Below are positions 34,222 to 43,361 of a DNA stretch of 62,304 bases, in pieces. Both the position numbers and the translations under genes were made by a program. Origin of the DNA: Microvirga tunisiensis (GTDB taxonomy: Bacteria > Pseudomonadota > Alphaproteobacteria > Rhizobiales > Beijerinckiaceae); assembly GCF_009296175.1 (NCBI RefSeq), contig NZ_VOSK01000014.1, forward strand, positions 1-62,304, in the 5' to 3' direction. Each line of letters opens with the position of its first letter. The stretch's first letter is position 1. The notes beneath the pieces were generated by a model, which was not told where the DNA came from, searched no databases, and saw only the letters and a list, made by a program, of their open reading frames with translations.

Positions 34222-35010
34222 TCAGTGCAGGATCTGGGATAGGAAGAGCCGGGTGCGCTCGTGCTGCGGGTTCTTGAAGAACTCGTCCGGGGTGTTCATC
34301 TCCACGATCTGTCCGTAATCCATGAAGATCACCCGATCGGCCACCTGACGGGCAAAGCCCATCTCGTGGGTGACGCACAGCATGGTCATGCCCTCGTCGG
34401 CCAGCCCCACCATGGTGTCGAGCACCTCCTTGACCATCTCGGGATCGAGCGCCGAGGTCGGCTCGTCGAACAGCATGATCTTGGGGCTCATGCACAGCGA
34501 GCGGGCGATCGCCACGCGCTGCTGCTGGCCGCCGGAGAGCTGGCCCGGGTACTTGTTCGCCTGCTCGGGGATCTTGACCCGCTTCAGGTAGTGCATGGCG
34601 ATCTCTTCCGCCTCCTTCTTGGGCATCTTCTTGACCCAGATCGGAGCCAGCGTGCAGTTCTCGAGAATCGTCAGGTGCGGGAACAGGTTGAAGTGCTGGA
34701 ACACCATGCCGACCTCGCGGCGCACCTCGTCGATGCGCTTGAGGTCATTGAGAAGCTCGGTGCCGTCGACGATGATGCGGCCCTTCTGGTGCTCTTCCAG
34801 GCGGTTGATGCAGCGGATCATCGTGGACTTGCCCGAGCCCGAGGGACCGCAGATGACGATGCGCTCGCCGCGGCGCACGTTGAGGTTGATGTCCCGCAGC
34901 ACGTGGAACTCGCCGTACCACTTGTGCACGTCGATCATCTGAACGGCGGCCTCCGCCTTGGGATCGACGTCGACGGAGCGAATGGTTTGAGATGACAGTG
35001 TCGTAGCCAT
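34222..35010 (-). CDS. aapP: General L-amino acid ABC transporter, ATP-binding protein AapP
   Basis: 262-residue ABC ATPase. Walker [10 protein letters not shown] (residues 55-63), Q-loop [12 protein letters not shown], signature LSGGQQQR and Walker [13 protein letters not shown] are all present. It energises uptake of a broad range of L-amino acids by AapQM with AapJ. Last gene of aapJQMP, starting seven bases after aapM ends. The start ATG 35010 leaves an unconserved N-terminus of about 20 residues, usual for AapP. Confidence 0.95.
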   Translation of the reverse strand: MATTLSSQTIRSVDVDPKAEAAVQMIDVHKWYGEFHVLRDINLNVRRGERIVICGPSGSGKSTMIRCINRLEEHQKGRIIVDGTELLNDLKRIDEVRREVGMVFQHFNLFPHLTILENCTLAPIWVKKMPKKEAEEIAMHYLKRVKIPEQANKYPGQLSGGQQQRVAIARSLCMSPKIMLFDEPTSALDPEMVKEVLDTMVGLADEGMTMLCVTHEMGFARQVADRVIFMDYGQIVEMNTPDEFFKNPQHERTRLFLSQILH

Positions 35011-35016
35011 GGATGT

Positions 35017-36336
35017 TTACCGTTTCTGACCAGCCGCAAGGCGCCGCTCGACCCCGAGCGAGTACCGCGACATGCCGAAGCAAAAGATGAAGTAGAACAG
35101 GGCCGCGAAGGCATAGCCCGTGATACCGATGGTCGGGGCAGCCCAGCTCGGGTCGATACGGGATGCCTCAATGGTCTTCACCAGATCGAAAATGCCGACG
35201 ATGGCAACGAGCGATGTATCCTTGAACAAGCCGATGAAGGTGTTGACGATGCCTGGGATCACGATCCGTAGGGCCTGGGGCAGAATGATGAGGGTCATCA
35301 TCTGCGGATAGTTGAGGCCCAGCGACATCGCGCCTTCATACTGCCCCTTCGGCATGGCCTGGAGACCTCCGCGCACCACCTCGGCCATGTAGGCTGCGGC
35401 GAAGAGCGCGGTGCCGATGAGAGGCCGGAGCAGGCGGTCGACTGTCATTTCGGCCGGGAGGAAGAGCGGCAGCATGGTGTTGGCCATGATCAGCACCGTG
35501 ATCAGAGGCACGCCGCGCACGAACTCGATGAAGATCACCGAGGCCATCCGCACGATGGGGAGCTTCGAGCGCCGCCCCAACGCCAGCACGATGCCGAAAG
35601 GCAGCGAGACCACGATGCCCACCGTCGCGACGAGCAGCGTCACCAGGATGCCGCCCCACAAGGATGTGGGCACATGGGGCAGGCCGAAATCGATGTCGAC
35701 GAGGGCCAAGGTAATGCCGATCACCGCCACGATGCCGCCGCCCATGATGAGCGCCGGACGCATGGCTGCCTTGAGCAGAGCCGCGAAAAAGGCGAACAGC
35801 GCGATTACCAGCGCCCCGAAGATCGCAAAGCCGATCCAGAAGCGGACACCGAAATCGGCATCGCCGCCTGTCAGGAGGACGTAGGAGACGATCGGAAAGA
35901 TCCAGAAGAAATAGACCGCCCCCAGGTCCCGGCGCGGAGCCCTCAACCAAAGCATCCAGACGACGCCAATGGCCAGAAGAGCGAAGAAGACGTCCACCCG
36001 CCAGCGTTCGGAGATCGTATAGGAGCCGTAGATGAAGTAGTTGATCTTGTCCCATATGAAGGCCCAGCAGGCTCCCGACTCGCTGCCGCCCGCATCGGCA
36101 CGGCAGGCGGCCCGGTCGGAGCCCGTCCAGACCGCGTCGATGATAAGGTATCTCACCAGCGGAGGAACGGTGACGTAGAGGAGGTAAAACACCACCAGCG
36201 TCAGGATCGTGTTGAAGGGACCGGAAAAAAGGTTTTCCCGAACCCAGGCGATGGGACCGCGGGCCAGATTGGGCGGAGGCAGCGCCTCCACCTGGTTGGC
36301 GCGGACGAAACGGGGCATGTCGACGGCGGTGCTCAT
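35017..36336 (-). CDS. aapM: General L-amino acid ABC transporter, permease AapM
   Basis: 439-residue inner-membrane permease of the HisM type with a long N-terminal membrane extension characteristic of AapM. The EAA loop lies in EVVRGGLQAMPKGQYEGAMSLGLNYPQM. An extracytoplasmic cysteine-containing segment (CRADAGGSESGACWAFIWDKI) between early helices is typical. Start chosen at ATG 36336 (MSTAVDMPRFVR), eight bases after aapQ; the open frame extends further upstream only inside aapQ. Confidence 0.93.
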   Translation of the reverse strand: MSTAVDMPRFVRANQVEALPPPNLARGPIAWVRENLFSGPFNTILTLVVFYLLYVTVPPLVRYLIIDAVWTGSDRAACRADAGGSESGACWAFIWDKINYFIYGSYTISERWRVDVFFALLAIGVVWMLWLRAPRRDLGAVYFFWIFPIVSYVLLTGGDADFGVRFWIGFAIFGALVIALFAFFAALLKAAMRPALIMGGGIVAVIGITLALVDIDFGLPHVPTSLWGGILVTLLVATVGIVVSLPFGIVLALGRRSKLPIVRMASVIFIEFVRGVPLITVLIMANTMLPLFLPAEMTVDRLLRPLIGTALFAAAYMAEVVRGGLQAMPKGQYEGAMSLGLNYPQMMTLIILPQALRIVIPGIVNTFIGLFKDTSLVAIVGIFDLVKTIEASRIDPSWAAPTIGITGYAFAALFYFIFCFGMSRYSLGVERRLAAGQKR

Positions 36337-36344
36337 GCGATTTC

Positions 36345-37556
36345 CTACCGTTCGACGATCGCTACACGGCGATTGTAGACGTTCATGATGAAAGATGTCA
36401 CGAGGCTGATCGTCAGATAGACGCCCATGGTGATGACGACGACTTCGATGGCCTGACCCGTCTGGTTGAGCACGGTGCCCATGAACACCTGCACGAGATC
36501 CGGATAGCCGATGGCCACCGCCAGCGAGGAGTTCTTCGTCAGGTTCAGGTATTGGCTCGTCAGCGGTGGAATAATGACCCGCATGGCCTGCGGAATCACC
36601 ACCAGACGCAGGGTCTGTCCCGGAGTGAGACCGAGAGAGCCCGCCGCTTCCGACTGTCCCTTCGATACGGCCAGAATGCCGGCACGGACGACCTCGGCGA
36701 TGAAGGCTGCGGTGTAGGTGACGAGGCCAAGGAGCAGCGCCACGAACTCCGGCAGGATCTGCAAGCCGCCAGTCAGGTTGAATGTGCCCTTGCGCGGCAG
36801 CTCGAAGGTAATGGGATTGGCGCCGACTAGGGCAAGGACGATCCAAGTCAGGATCGGCAGACCGAGGATTAAAGCGAGCGTGACCTTGCCGACGGGAGAT
36901 TGCCGTCCAGTCTGCTCCTGCTGCTTCTTGGCCCAGCGCCGGTACAAGAATGTGCCGACGAGGCCGATCGCGAGAGCCGCAACAAGGACCGAGATGTTGG
37001 GACCATAGATGGGCTTCGCCATGAAGAGGCCGCGGGAATTCAGGTAGAATCCGGCACCCATCTCAAGGGAGTTGCGTGGCTGCGGCAGGGTGCCAAGAAC
37101 GGCGATGTACCAGAACAGCAGCTGCACCAGCAGCGGGATGTTGCGCAGCACCTCGACATAGACCATCGCAACTTTCGCCACCATCCAGTTCTTCGACAGC
37201 CGGGCGATACCGATCGTGAAACCAAGGATGGTCGTGAAGAAGATGCCGATGATTGATACGATCAGGGTGTTCAGAAGGCCGACTATGAAGGCGTCGCCAT
37301 AGGTTGAGCCGGCCGCGCTGAACTGGATCAGCGACTGGCTGATGTCGAAGCCGGCGGTATTATTGAGAAAGCCGAAGCCCGACGCGATCTTGGCACGCTG
37401 CAGGTTCTCGATGGCGTTCGTCGCTGCCATATAGAAAAGGTAGACGACCGCGGCGACGAGAACGACCTGGTAGAAAATTCCACGGACCTTCGGATCGTAC
37501 AGAAACGATTTTCGGGGGGGCGATGTCTGACTGACAACGGTCTGCACTGAGTTCAT
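36345..37556 (-). CDS. aapQ: General L-amino acid ABC transporter, permease AapQ
   Basis: 403-residue membrane permease forming a heterodimer with AapM. About eight hydrophobic segments are visible. The EAA motif appears in EVVRAGILAVSKGQSEAAGSLGLTPGQT near residue 305. It begins MNSVQTVVSQTSPPRKSFLYDPKVRGIFYQ, the usual AapQ start. It is separated from aapJ by about 135 bases containing a strong hairpin. Confidence 0.93.
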   Translation of the reverse strand: MNSVQTVVSQTSPPRKSFLYDPKVRGIFYQVVLVAAVVYLFYMAATNAIENLQRAKIASGFGFLNNTAGFDISQSLIQFSAAGSTYGDAFIVGLLNTLIVSIIGIFFTTILGFTIGIARLSKNWMVAKVAMVYVEVLRNIPLLVQLLFWYIAVLGTLPQPRNSLEMGAGFYLNSRGLFMAKPIYGPNISVLVAALAIGLVGTFLYRRWAKKQQEQTGRQSPVGKVTLALILGLPILTWIVLALVGANPITFELPRKGTFNLTGGLQILPEFVALLLGLVTYTAAFIAEVVRAGILAVSKGQSEAAGSLGLTPGQTLRLVVIPQAMRVIIPPLTSQYLNLTKNSSLAVAIGYPDLVQVFMGTVLNQTGQAIEVVVITMGVYLTISLVTSFIMNVYNRRVAIVER

Positions 37557-37650
37557 CCTCTGACGGCTTTTTTATTTTATACCGGGCCGTCCTCCCCTGT
37601 TCATGCCTGGGTCGAGCCCCATGAACGGGCGGCATTTTTATCGTTTTTGA

Positions 37651-37676
37651 AGGGCGCCCGGAATGCCGGGCGCCCT
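37651..37676 (-). promoter_or_regulatory. Intercistronic hairpin between aapJ and aapQ
   Basis: Perfect 11-bp stem AGGGCGCCCGG/CCGGGCGCCCT with a 4-base loop, 15 bases after the aapJ stop. On the transcribed (minus) strand no T run follows, so it is more likely a stabiliser of the aapJ mRNA 3' end, giving excess binding protein, than a full terminator. Confidence 0.6.
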
Positions 37677-37690
37677 GGTCTTAAAGTGGC

Positions 37691-38710
37691 TTAGCGAACC
37701 GGGATGCCATATTGCAGGCCGCCCTTGGTCCATTGGGCGTTCTGGCCGCGCTTGATCTTCAGGCGCGAGCCCTCGCCCACGTTCTTCTCGAAGACCTCGC
37801 CGTAGTTGCCCACGTGCTTGATGATGCGGACAGCCCAGTCGTTGGTCAGGCCGATGGCCTCACCGAACTTGCCCTCCGTGCCGAGCAGACGCTTGATCTC
37901 CGGGTTCTCGGACGTCTTCATCTGGTCGGCATTTGCCTTGGTCACGCCGAGTTCTTCAGCGTTCAGCATGGCATTGTGCGTCCAGCGGACGATATCGCCC
38001 CACTGGTTGTCTCCATGGCGGACTGCCGGTCCAAGCGGCTCCTTGGATATGATCTCGGGCAGAACGATATGATCGTCCGGAGCCGAGGCGCGCAGACGCT
38101 CGGCGTAGAGACCGGAGGCATCCGTTGTGAAGGCGTCGCAGCGGCCGGCGTCATAGGCCTTGAACGTCTCGTCCGAGGTCGCGAAAGCCACCACTTCGTA
38201 CTTCAGGTTGTTGGCACGGAAGTAGTCGGCGAGGTTCAGCTCGGTCGTGGTGCCCTGCTGGGTGCAGATCGAAGCGCCGTTCAGCTCCTTGGCGGAGGCG
38301 ACACCGAGCTTCTTGCGAACCATGAAGCCCTGGCCGTCGAAGTAGGTAACCGCCGGGAAGTCGAGGCCGAGCTGCGTGTCGCGCGACATCGTCATGGTGG
38401 AGTTGCGGGACAGCACGTCCACTTCGCCCGACTGGAGCGCCGTGAAGCGGTCCTTGGCAGCGAGCGGAATGAAACGAACCTTGGTCGGGTCGTCGAAGAT
38501 CGCGGCAGCGATGGCGCGGCAGAAATCGACGTCGAGGCCCGTCCAGTTGCCCTGAGCGTCCGGCTGACCGAAACCGGCAAGGCCCGTATTCGAGCCGCAG
38601 GTCAGGAAACCCTTCTGCTTCACGCTGTTGAGTGTCGCCTGGGCCGATGCGCCCGTTGCGAACAGGCTGGCTGTCAGGCCGAAGGCAATCGATACGAGAG
38701 CCTTTTTCAT
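37691..38710 (-). CDS. aapJ: General L-amino acid ABC transporter, substrate-binding protein AapJ
   Basis: 339-residue periplasmic binding protein. Signal peptide MKKALVSIAFGLTASLFATGASA is followed by ATLNSVKQKGFLTCGSNTGLAGFG and the family 3 solute-binding signature GNWTGLDVDFCRAIAAAIF. Two cysteine pairs fit its usual fold. Start at ATG 38710, which opens the signal peptide; upstream in-frame sequence to 38836 is not coding-like. First gene of the aapJQMP operon, divergent from metC. Confidence 0.95.
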   Translation of the reverse strand: MKKALVSIAFGLTASLFATGASAQATLNSVKQKGFLTCGSNTGLAGFGQPDAQGNWTGLDVDFCRAIAAAIFDDPTKVRFIPLAAKDRFTALQSGEVDVLSRNSTMTMSRDTQLGLDFPAVTYFDGQGFMVRKKLGVASAKELNGASICTQQGTTTELNLADYFRANNLKYEVVAFATSDETFKAYDAGRCDAFTTDASGLYAERLRASAPDDHIVLPEIISKEPLGPAVRHGDNQWGDIVRWTHNAMLNAEELGVTKANADQMKTSENPEIKRLLGTEGKFGEAIGLTNDWAVRIIKHVGNYGEVFEKNVGEGSRLKIKRGQNAQWTKGGLQYGIPVR

Positions 38711-38940
38711 GTTGGTATCTTCTCCCAATAGTTCGACATGGCTCGACCGCTTATGGTTATCACCCCCCAGCCGAGCCTCGATAGACCGTTCCGCGCCGTT
38801 TCGGTTGAGGCGGCATCGAGATCCATCACATTCCATGATTAATCACTGGTCAAGTCTTGATGAAAGGCATTTCTTGCCTGACTTGACGGCAGGGGCTGCC
38901 CGGTTTCAGATAGAAATCTCCTCAGCAACCCCTTGAAGCA

Positions 38941-40137
38941 ATGTCAAAACTCCCTCCAAAGCCCCAAAACATATCCGAACGAACCCGTCTCGTTCATGCC
39001 GGCCGAGAGCCGTTCGAGCAGCACGGTTTCGTCAATACGCCGATATATCGCGGCTCCACCGTCCTGTATCCGACGACCGATGATCTCCTTCACCGGCGCG
39101 GGCGATATTCCTATGGAACGAAAGGGACTCCGACCACTAATTCCCTTGAATCGGCCTGGACGGAGCTGACGGGAGCGGCCGGCACGGTGCTTGCCCCCTC
39201 GGGCCTCGCGGCCGTCGCGGTTGCCCTTATGTCATGCCTGAAAGCCGGCGACCATCTTCTGATGACGGATTCGGTCTACCTGCCGACTCGGCAGTTCTGT
39301 AACGGCGTCCTTAGAAATTTTGGTGTGGAAACCACCTACTACGACCCCGAGATCGGTGCCGGGATCGGAGCCCTGATCCGTCCGAACACGACGGCCGTGT
39401 TCACCGAGGCTCCGGGTTCCCAGTCCCTTGAGATGCAGGACATCCCGGCCATTGCCGAGGTGGCGCACCGGCATGGGGCTGTCGTCCTCATGGACAACAC
39501 TTGGGCGACCCCCCTGCTCTTCCCGCCCCACGAGCGCGGCGTGGATCTCGCAATCGAGGCCGGCACGAAGTATCTCAGCGGAGGATCGGACCTGCTGCTC
39601 GGCATGGTCTCGGCCAATGAGCGCTGCTTCAAGCGGCTTCGCGAGACGTACGATTCGTTCGCCATGTGCCCGGGCCCGGAGGATGTCTTCCTGGGCTTAC
39701 GGGGCCTGCGTACCATGGCGCTGCGCCTGAGGGAGCATGGAACCCAGGCCTTGGAGATGTCCCGTTGGCTCGAAGGCCGTCCTGAGGTGGCCCGGGTGCT
39801 GCATCCGGCCATGGAGACCTATCCGGGCCACGAAATCTGGAAGCGCGACTTCAAGGGCTCCTCGGGCCTGTTCTCAATCATCCTCGAGCCCTGCTCCGAC
39901 CGGGCGCTCGCCGCCATGCTCGATGGGCTTTCCCTCTTTGGCATGGGCTATTCCTGGGGCGGGTTCGAGAGCCTCGTGATCCCCTTCAACTGCGCGACTT
40001 ATCGCACGGCCACCAAGTGGGAGCCCGGCGGCCATGCCCTGCGCTTCCATATCGGGTTGGAGGATCTGGACGACCTGAAGCGGGATCTCGATGCCGGATT
40101 CGCCCGGCTCCGGGAGACGGATGCCCAGGCGGCCTGA
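38941..40137 (+). CDS. metC: Cystathionine beta-lyase
   Basis: 398-residue PLP enzyme of the Cys/Met metabolism family. The Schiff-base lysine is Lys210 in EAGTKYLSGGSD, and YSYGTKGTPTTNSLE, LMDNTWATPL and the C-terminal GYSWGGFESL are diagnostic. The GYSWGG(F/Y)ESL ending favours MetC (cystathionine to homocysteine) over gamma-synthase. Start ATG 38941. The upstream gap shared with aapJ (38711-38940) has a possible -35 TTGACG but no clear riboswitch. Confidence 0.9.
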   Translation: MSKLPPKPQNISERTRLVHAGREPFEQHGFVNTPIYRGSTVLYPTTDDLLHRRGRYSYGTKGTPTTNSLESAWTELTGAAGTVLAPSGLAAVAVALMSCLKAGDHLLMTDSVYLPTRQFCNGVLRNFGVETTYYDPEIGAGIGALIRPNTTAVFTEAPGSQSLEMQDIPAIAEVAHRHGAVVLMDNTWATPLLFPPHERGVDLAIEAGTKYLSGGSDLLLGMVSANERCFKRLRETYDSFAMCPGPEDVFLGLRGLRTMALRLREHGTQALEMSRWLEGRPEVARVLHPAMETYPGHEIWKRDFKGSSGLFSIILEPCSDRALAAMLDGLSLFGMGYSWGGFESLVIPFNCATYRTATKWEPGGHALRFHIGLEDLDDLKRDLDAGFARLRETDAQAA

Positions 40138-40159
40138 GGAATTCAGTCTTCGGCGGCGG

Positions 40160-40525
40160 TCAACCTGCCGAAGCTTCCACCTCGGAACCGGTGACGATCT
40201 GGCCTTCGGTTCTCTTCTTCTCCTTCGCGATCAGCATCAGATTGCGGATATAGATGAAGATCGAGAAGGCTTGACCCAGGATGATGACGATGTCGCTGCG
40301 GGCGAAGCCATAGACCAGGGTCATCAGCCCGCCGGAGATCGACAGCATCCAGAACCCGACAGGGATCACGCTCTTTTCCGCCTTCTCGCTCGCGATCCAC
40401 TGCACGATGAAGCGTGCCCCGAAGACGAACTGGGCCAGCACGCCGAAGGCAGCCCACAGATCGAACCGGGCGACGACCAGGTCGTAGAAGTAAAGTCCTA
40501 GGTCGTGGGAAAGACGCATCAACAT
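40160..40525 (-). CDS. Lipid A biosynthesis N-terminal (LAB_N) domain protein
   Basis: 121-residue integral membrane protein with three predicted helices and the LAB_N (PF07578) core ARFIVQWIASEKAEKSVIPVGFWMLSISGG. Such proteins accompany polyprenyl-phosphate glycosyltransferases and are thought to help make or flip the lipid-linked sugar. Start at ATG 40525, overlapping the glycosyltransferase stop (ATGA), so the two are translationally coupled. Exact function is not established. Confidence 0.85.
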   Translation of the reverse strand: MLMRLSHDLGLYFYDLVVARFDLWAAFGVLAQFVFGARFIVQWIASEKAEKSVIPVGFWMLSISGGLMTLVYGFARSDIVIILGQAFSIFIYIRNLMLIAKEKKRTEGQIVTGSEVEASAG

Positions 40526-41259
40526 CAAACGATTTCCTGAGCAACGGGAACGCGGCGGCGACGCCGGATCAACCACCAGACTCCGGCTAAATCAAGGATG
40601 CCGACCCACAGACGGTCGAACATACCATAATTGGAGCGACCCGCATGGCGGGACCGGTCGATGACATCCACATGGGCGATTTGGAAGCCCTCACGCTTGA
40701 CCAAGGCCGGCATGAAGCGGTGCAGGGCGTCGAAATAGGGCAGTCGCAGATAGACGTCGCGACGGAAGGCCTTGAGCCCGCAACCCGTGTCCCGCGTCCC
40801 ATCCTTCAGGATTTTCCCGCGCACGCCATTGGCGATGCGGGACTGCCATTTCTTGTAGGCGCCGTCCTTGCGCCCCACCCGTTGCCCGGCGACAAGAGCC
40901 GTCTGAGGATCGTCGAGGGCCGCCACGAGCTGAGGAATGAACGCGGGATCGTTCTGCCCATCCCCGTCCAGGGTGACGACGATGGGCCCACGGGCGGCAT
41001 GGACGCCGCTGCGAACGGCCGCGCTCTGGCCGCAGCTCGCCTCATGCCGGACGAGGCGCAGCCATGGGCGGGTTGCACGGGCGCTCAGAACCTGCTCCAC
41101 GGTCGCATCCGTCGAGCCGTCGTCCACATAGATGACCTCGAAGGGCGAGAGCGGCGCGCAGGCGCGCTCGATCTCCTCCACCAGGGGGAGAATGTTGAGC
41201 GCCTCGTTCTTGACAGGCACCACGACGCTGATGCGGGGGCCCGGGGAAAGGTCAATCAT
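40525..41259 (-). CDS. Glycosyltransferase family 2 (polyprenyl-phosphate sugar synthase type)
   Basis: 244 residues with a GT-A fold: ISVVVPVKNEALNI, FEVIYVDDGSTD, the DGDGQNDPAFIPQLV metal-binding DxD region and GRKDGAYKKWQSRIANGVRG. The C-terminus has a short hydrophobic/basic end (WWLIRRRRRVP) but no full pair of transmembrane helices as in ArnC. It resembles dolichyl-phosphate mannose synthase and the rhizobial polyprenyl-phosphate galacturonic acid synthase. It probably loads a sugar on a polyprenyl phosphate carrier used by the GT39 enzyme upstream. Sugar identity unknown. Confidence 0.85.
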   Translation of the reverse strand: MIDLSPGPRISVVVPVKNEALNILPLVEEIERACAPLSPFEVIYVDDGSTDATVEQVLSARATRPWLRLVRHEASCGQSAAVRSGVHAARGPIVVTLDGDGQNDPAFIPQLVAALDDPQTALVAGQRVGRKDGAYKKWQSRIANGVRGKILKDGTRDTGCGLKAFRRDVYLRLPYFDALHRFMPALVKREGFQIAHVDVIDRSRHAGRSNYGMFDRLWVGILDLAGVWWLIRRRRRVPVAQEIV

Positions 41260-41309
41260 CCGTTACGGGCCATTGCTGGCCGCCTCTTCAAAACGCAATC
41301 GGAGCTCTA

Positions 41310-41423
41310 GCGCATCGTGCGGCAAAGTGGACCCGGTTTTCCGCGCCAAACGATGCGCAAGTCAAGATGATGAACATCGGATTGATCCCAAAAGTGGACC
41401 CCACCTTTAGGTCCGATGCTCTA
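41310..41423. repeat. Dispersed palindromic repeat, copy B (two hairpins)
   Basis: GCGCATCG (41310-41317) pairs with CGATGCGC (41351-41358) around a GGCAAAGTGGACCCGGTTTTCC core. CATCGGA (from 41375) pairs with TCCGATG (41412-41418) around AAAAGTGGACCCCACCTTTAGG. Same layout as the copy at 7604. The second hairpin runs up to the stop codon of the GT39 gene at 41421. Confidence 0.7.
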
Positions 41424-43130
41424 GAAGCCGGTCGCGTAGACGGCGAGATCGACCCGTCGCCCGCTGTTGATATTGAACCCCTGGATCCGGGTCGAGAGCG
41501 TGGGCTGCTGCTTCAGACGCTCGTTCTCTGTCCGGAATTCACCCTCGTAGCGCTTTTCCACGAAGACGACACGACATCCGCCCTGCTGCAGGAAGGCGGA
41601 GGCCTGGGCCCCCGTCTCGACCATCTCGAGGTTCGTACCCGTGAGGAAGACGAGGCTGGGCTCGCGATAGCCGAGGGTCGCGACCTGCGGATTGTCGCAA
41701 GCCACGTTGCGGGCGACTTCGGCCAGTCGGTCCGACAGCTTGAGGGAGCGCAGGTCAAGCTGGGCAAACCCGAAAACGCCGATAGCCAGGAAAGCGGCCG
41801 AGATGAAGCCTGCCCATAGCGTCGGCACCATTCGGTTCTTCACGAAGAGCCACCAGGCCCAGAGAGCGAGAAGAGAGGAGACGACAAGGAATGGGAGCGC
41901 CCGGAAGGGCGGCATCCCGTCGAACGACCATCCGACCGCCGACAGGCCAATGGTCAGCCCCACCGGGATGAACGGGATCAACACCGTCGCCAGCTTGGCC
42001 GCGGGCCGGTGCGGCCCGACGAAATGGCGCGAAATGGCCATGACCGTGATGATCGCCACCGCCGGCAAAAGCGGCAGCGTATAGTGCGGGAGCTTGGTCG
42101 GCACCGCTTCGAAGATGATCCAGGAAGGCACGATCCAGGCAAGGGCGAAGGCCACCGGCTCCTCGCGGCGGTGGATCCAGGCGAATGGAACCGCGATGGC
42201 TGCCAGAATGGCACCGGGCCAGAAAGTGGCAAAGAACGAGACCAGATAGAAGCCGGGCGGAGCCCAATGATATCTCTGCGCCGTGCCGACCTTGCCCAGC
42301 ATGTCGTGACCGACGGCCTCGGAATAGAAGGCACCACCGGTCTTGAGAGCGATTGCAATGAACCATGGCAGCACGATCGCAAGTGTGAAGACGGCGCCGA
42401 GCCACGGCCGCAGGGTGAGGAGCCAGCGGACGGAGCGCTCCTTGTAGGCGAGAACGGCTGCCGTCAGGCCCGCGAACATGATCACCAGGGGCCCCTTGAT
42501 CAGGATCCCCAGGGCGAATCCGGTCCAGAAGATCAGCAAGGCTCGACGGGGCAGAACCCCGGCTCCACGGCTTAAATAAGCCCGGGCAAGTCCTCCCATG
42601 ACCGCGACGGAGCAGGCGGTGAGCATGGCGTCCGTTTTGGCGAGACGGGCCTCGACCATCAGAATCACGCAGGTCGCCATGAGGGCTGCTGTCAGGAAGG
42701 CCCCTCGCCTCCCGAAGAAGGCCAGGGCCGCCCAGTAAGTCAGCAGAACCGTCGCAATGGCACCGAACAGGGACGGGATTCGATAAAGCGCGATGGTGGT
42801 CCGCGCCTCAGGCACGCCCAGCGCCTGGCCGATGGCGACGCTGGCGCTCTGCATCCAGTAGATTCCGACCGGCTTCTTGTGCCGCGCCTCATCCTGGAAG
42901 CGGATGTCGACGAAATCGCCCGCCTCCAGCATCTGCTTGGATGCCTGGGCATAGCGGGGCTCGTCCCGGTCCATGGGCTGGAGCGAGGTGAAGCCCGGCA
43001 GGAAACAGACGAGCGACAGCAGCACGAGAACGGCGCAGAGGCGGGCGTGGCTCCGCTCGACGACGCTCGTCAGCTGGGCCACGGAGAAGTAGCGCAATGA
43101 CATCCGCTGCTGGGGGACAGAACCGTCCAT
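41421..43130 (-). CDS. ArnT-like glycosyltransferase family 39 membrane protein
   Basis: 569-residue polytopic membrane enzyme (about 11-12 helices) that moves a sugar from a polyprenyl phosphate carrier onto an acceptor such as lipid A. The first periplasmic loop has MDRDEPRYAQASKQMLEAGDFVDIRFQDEARHKKP, with the acidic DE(P)RYA motif of ArnT/PMT enzymes, then KKPVGIYWMQ. A C-terminal periplasmic domain follows the membrane region. Start chosen at ATG 43130 with GGAG six bases upstream. With the GT2 and LAB_N genes it makes a three-gene carrier-linked sugar module. Confidence 0.88.
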   Translation of the reverse strand: MDGSVPQQRMSLRYFSVAQLTSVVERSHARLCAVLVLLSLVCFLPGFTSLQPMDRDEPRYAQASKQMLEAGDFVDIRFQDEARHKKPVGIYWMQSASVAIGQALGVPEARTTIALYRIPSLFGAIATVLLTYWAALAFFGRRGAFLTAALMATCVILMVEARLAKTDAMLTACSVAVMGGLARAYLSRGAGVLPRRALLIFWTGFALGILIKGPLVIMFAGLTAAVLAYKERSVRWLLTLRPWLGAVFTLAIVLPWFIAIALKTGGAFYSEAVGHDMLGKVGTAQRYHWAPPGFYLVSFFATFWPGAILAAIAVPFAWIHRREEPVAFALAWIVPSWIIFEAVPTKLPHYTLPLLPAVAIITVMAISRHFVGPHRPAAKLATVLIPFIPVGLTIGLSAVGWSFDGMPPFRALPFLVVSSLLALWAWWLFVKNRMVPTLWAGFISAAFLAIGVFGFAQLDLRSLKLSDRLAEVARNVACDNPQVATLGYREPSLVFLTGTNLEMVETGAQASAFLQQGGCRVVFVEKRYEGEFRTENERLKQQPTLSTRIQGFNINSGRRVDLAVYATGF

Positions 43131-43254
43131 CAATCACTCCGGAGGCGGGTAATCCTTCGTGCCGACGGGATTTTCCGTGGGCACAGGTCCATCAAACCGC
43201 GTGATGTCCTCTAAACCCGATGGGAAGTCAAATTGACGGAAGGTAGCGGCTAAT

Positions 43255-43348
43255 GCACCGGACCCGAATGTGGAGGCCACTTTTCCGCGCGAAGCCCAAG
43301 GAACCAGGCGCCCGCGCCGGCTTTGCCCTCGCAAGTGGGGTTCGATGC
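43255..43348. repeat. Dispersed palindromic repeat, copy C (degenerate)
   Basis: Begins with GCACCGGACCCGAATGTGGA and contains GGCCACTTTTCCGCGCGAAG, matching parts of both hairpins at 7604-7705. Ends with GGTTCGATGC, a decayed version of the closing arm GGTCCGATGC. It lies directly upstream of the small secreted protein gene, and its right end is eight bases before that gene's GGAGG. Confidence 0.55.
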
Positions 43349-43361
43349 TGGAGGTCTTGCC

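Noticed and set aside
38711-38940. SAM riboswitch ahead of metC
   Set aside because: None of the conserved SAM-II core segments could be recognised in the gap.
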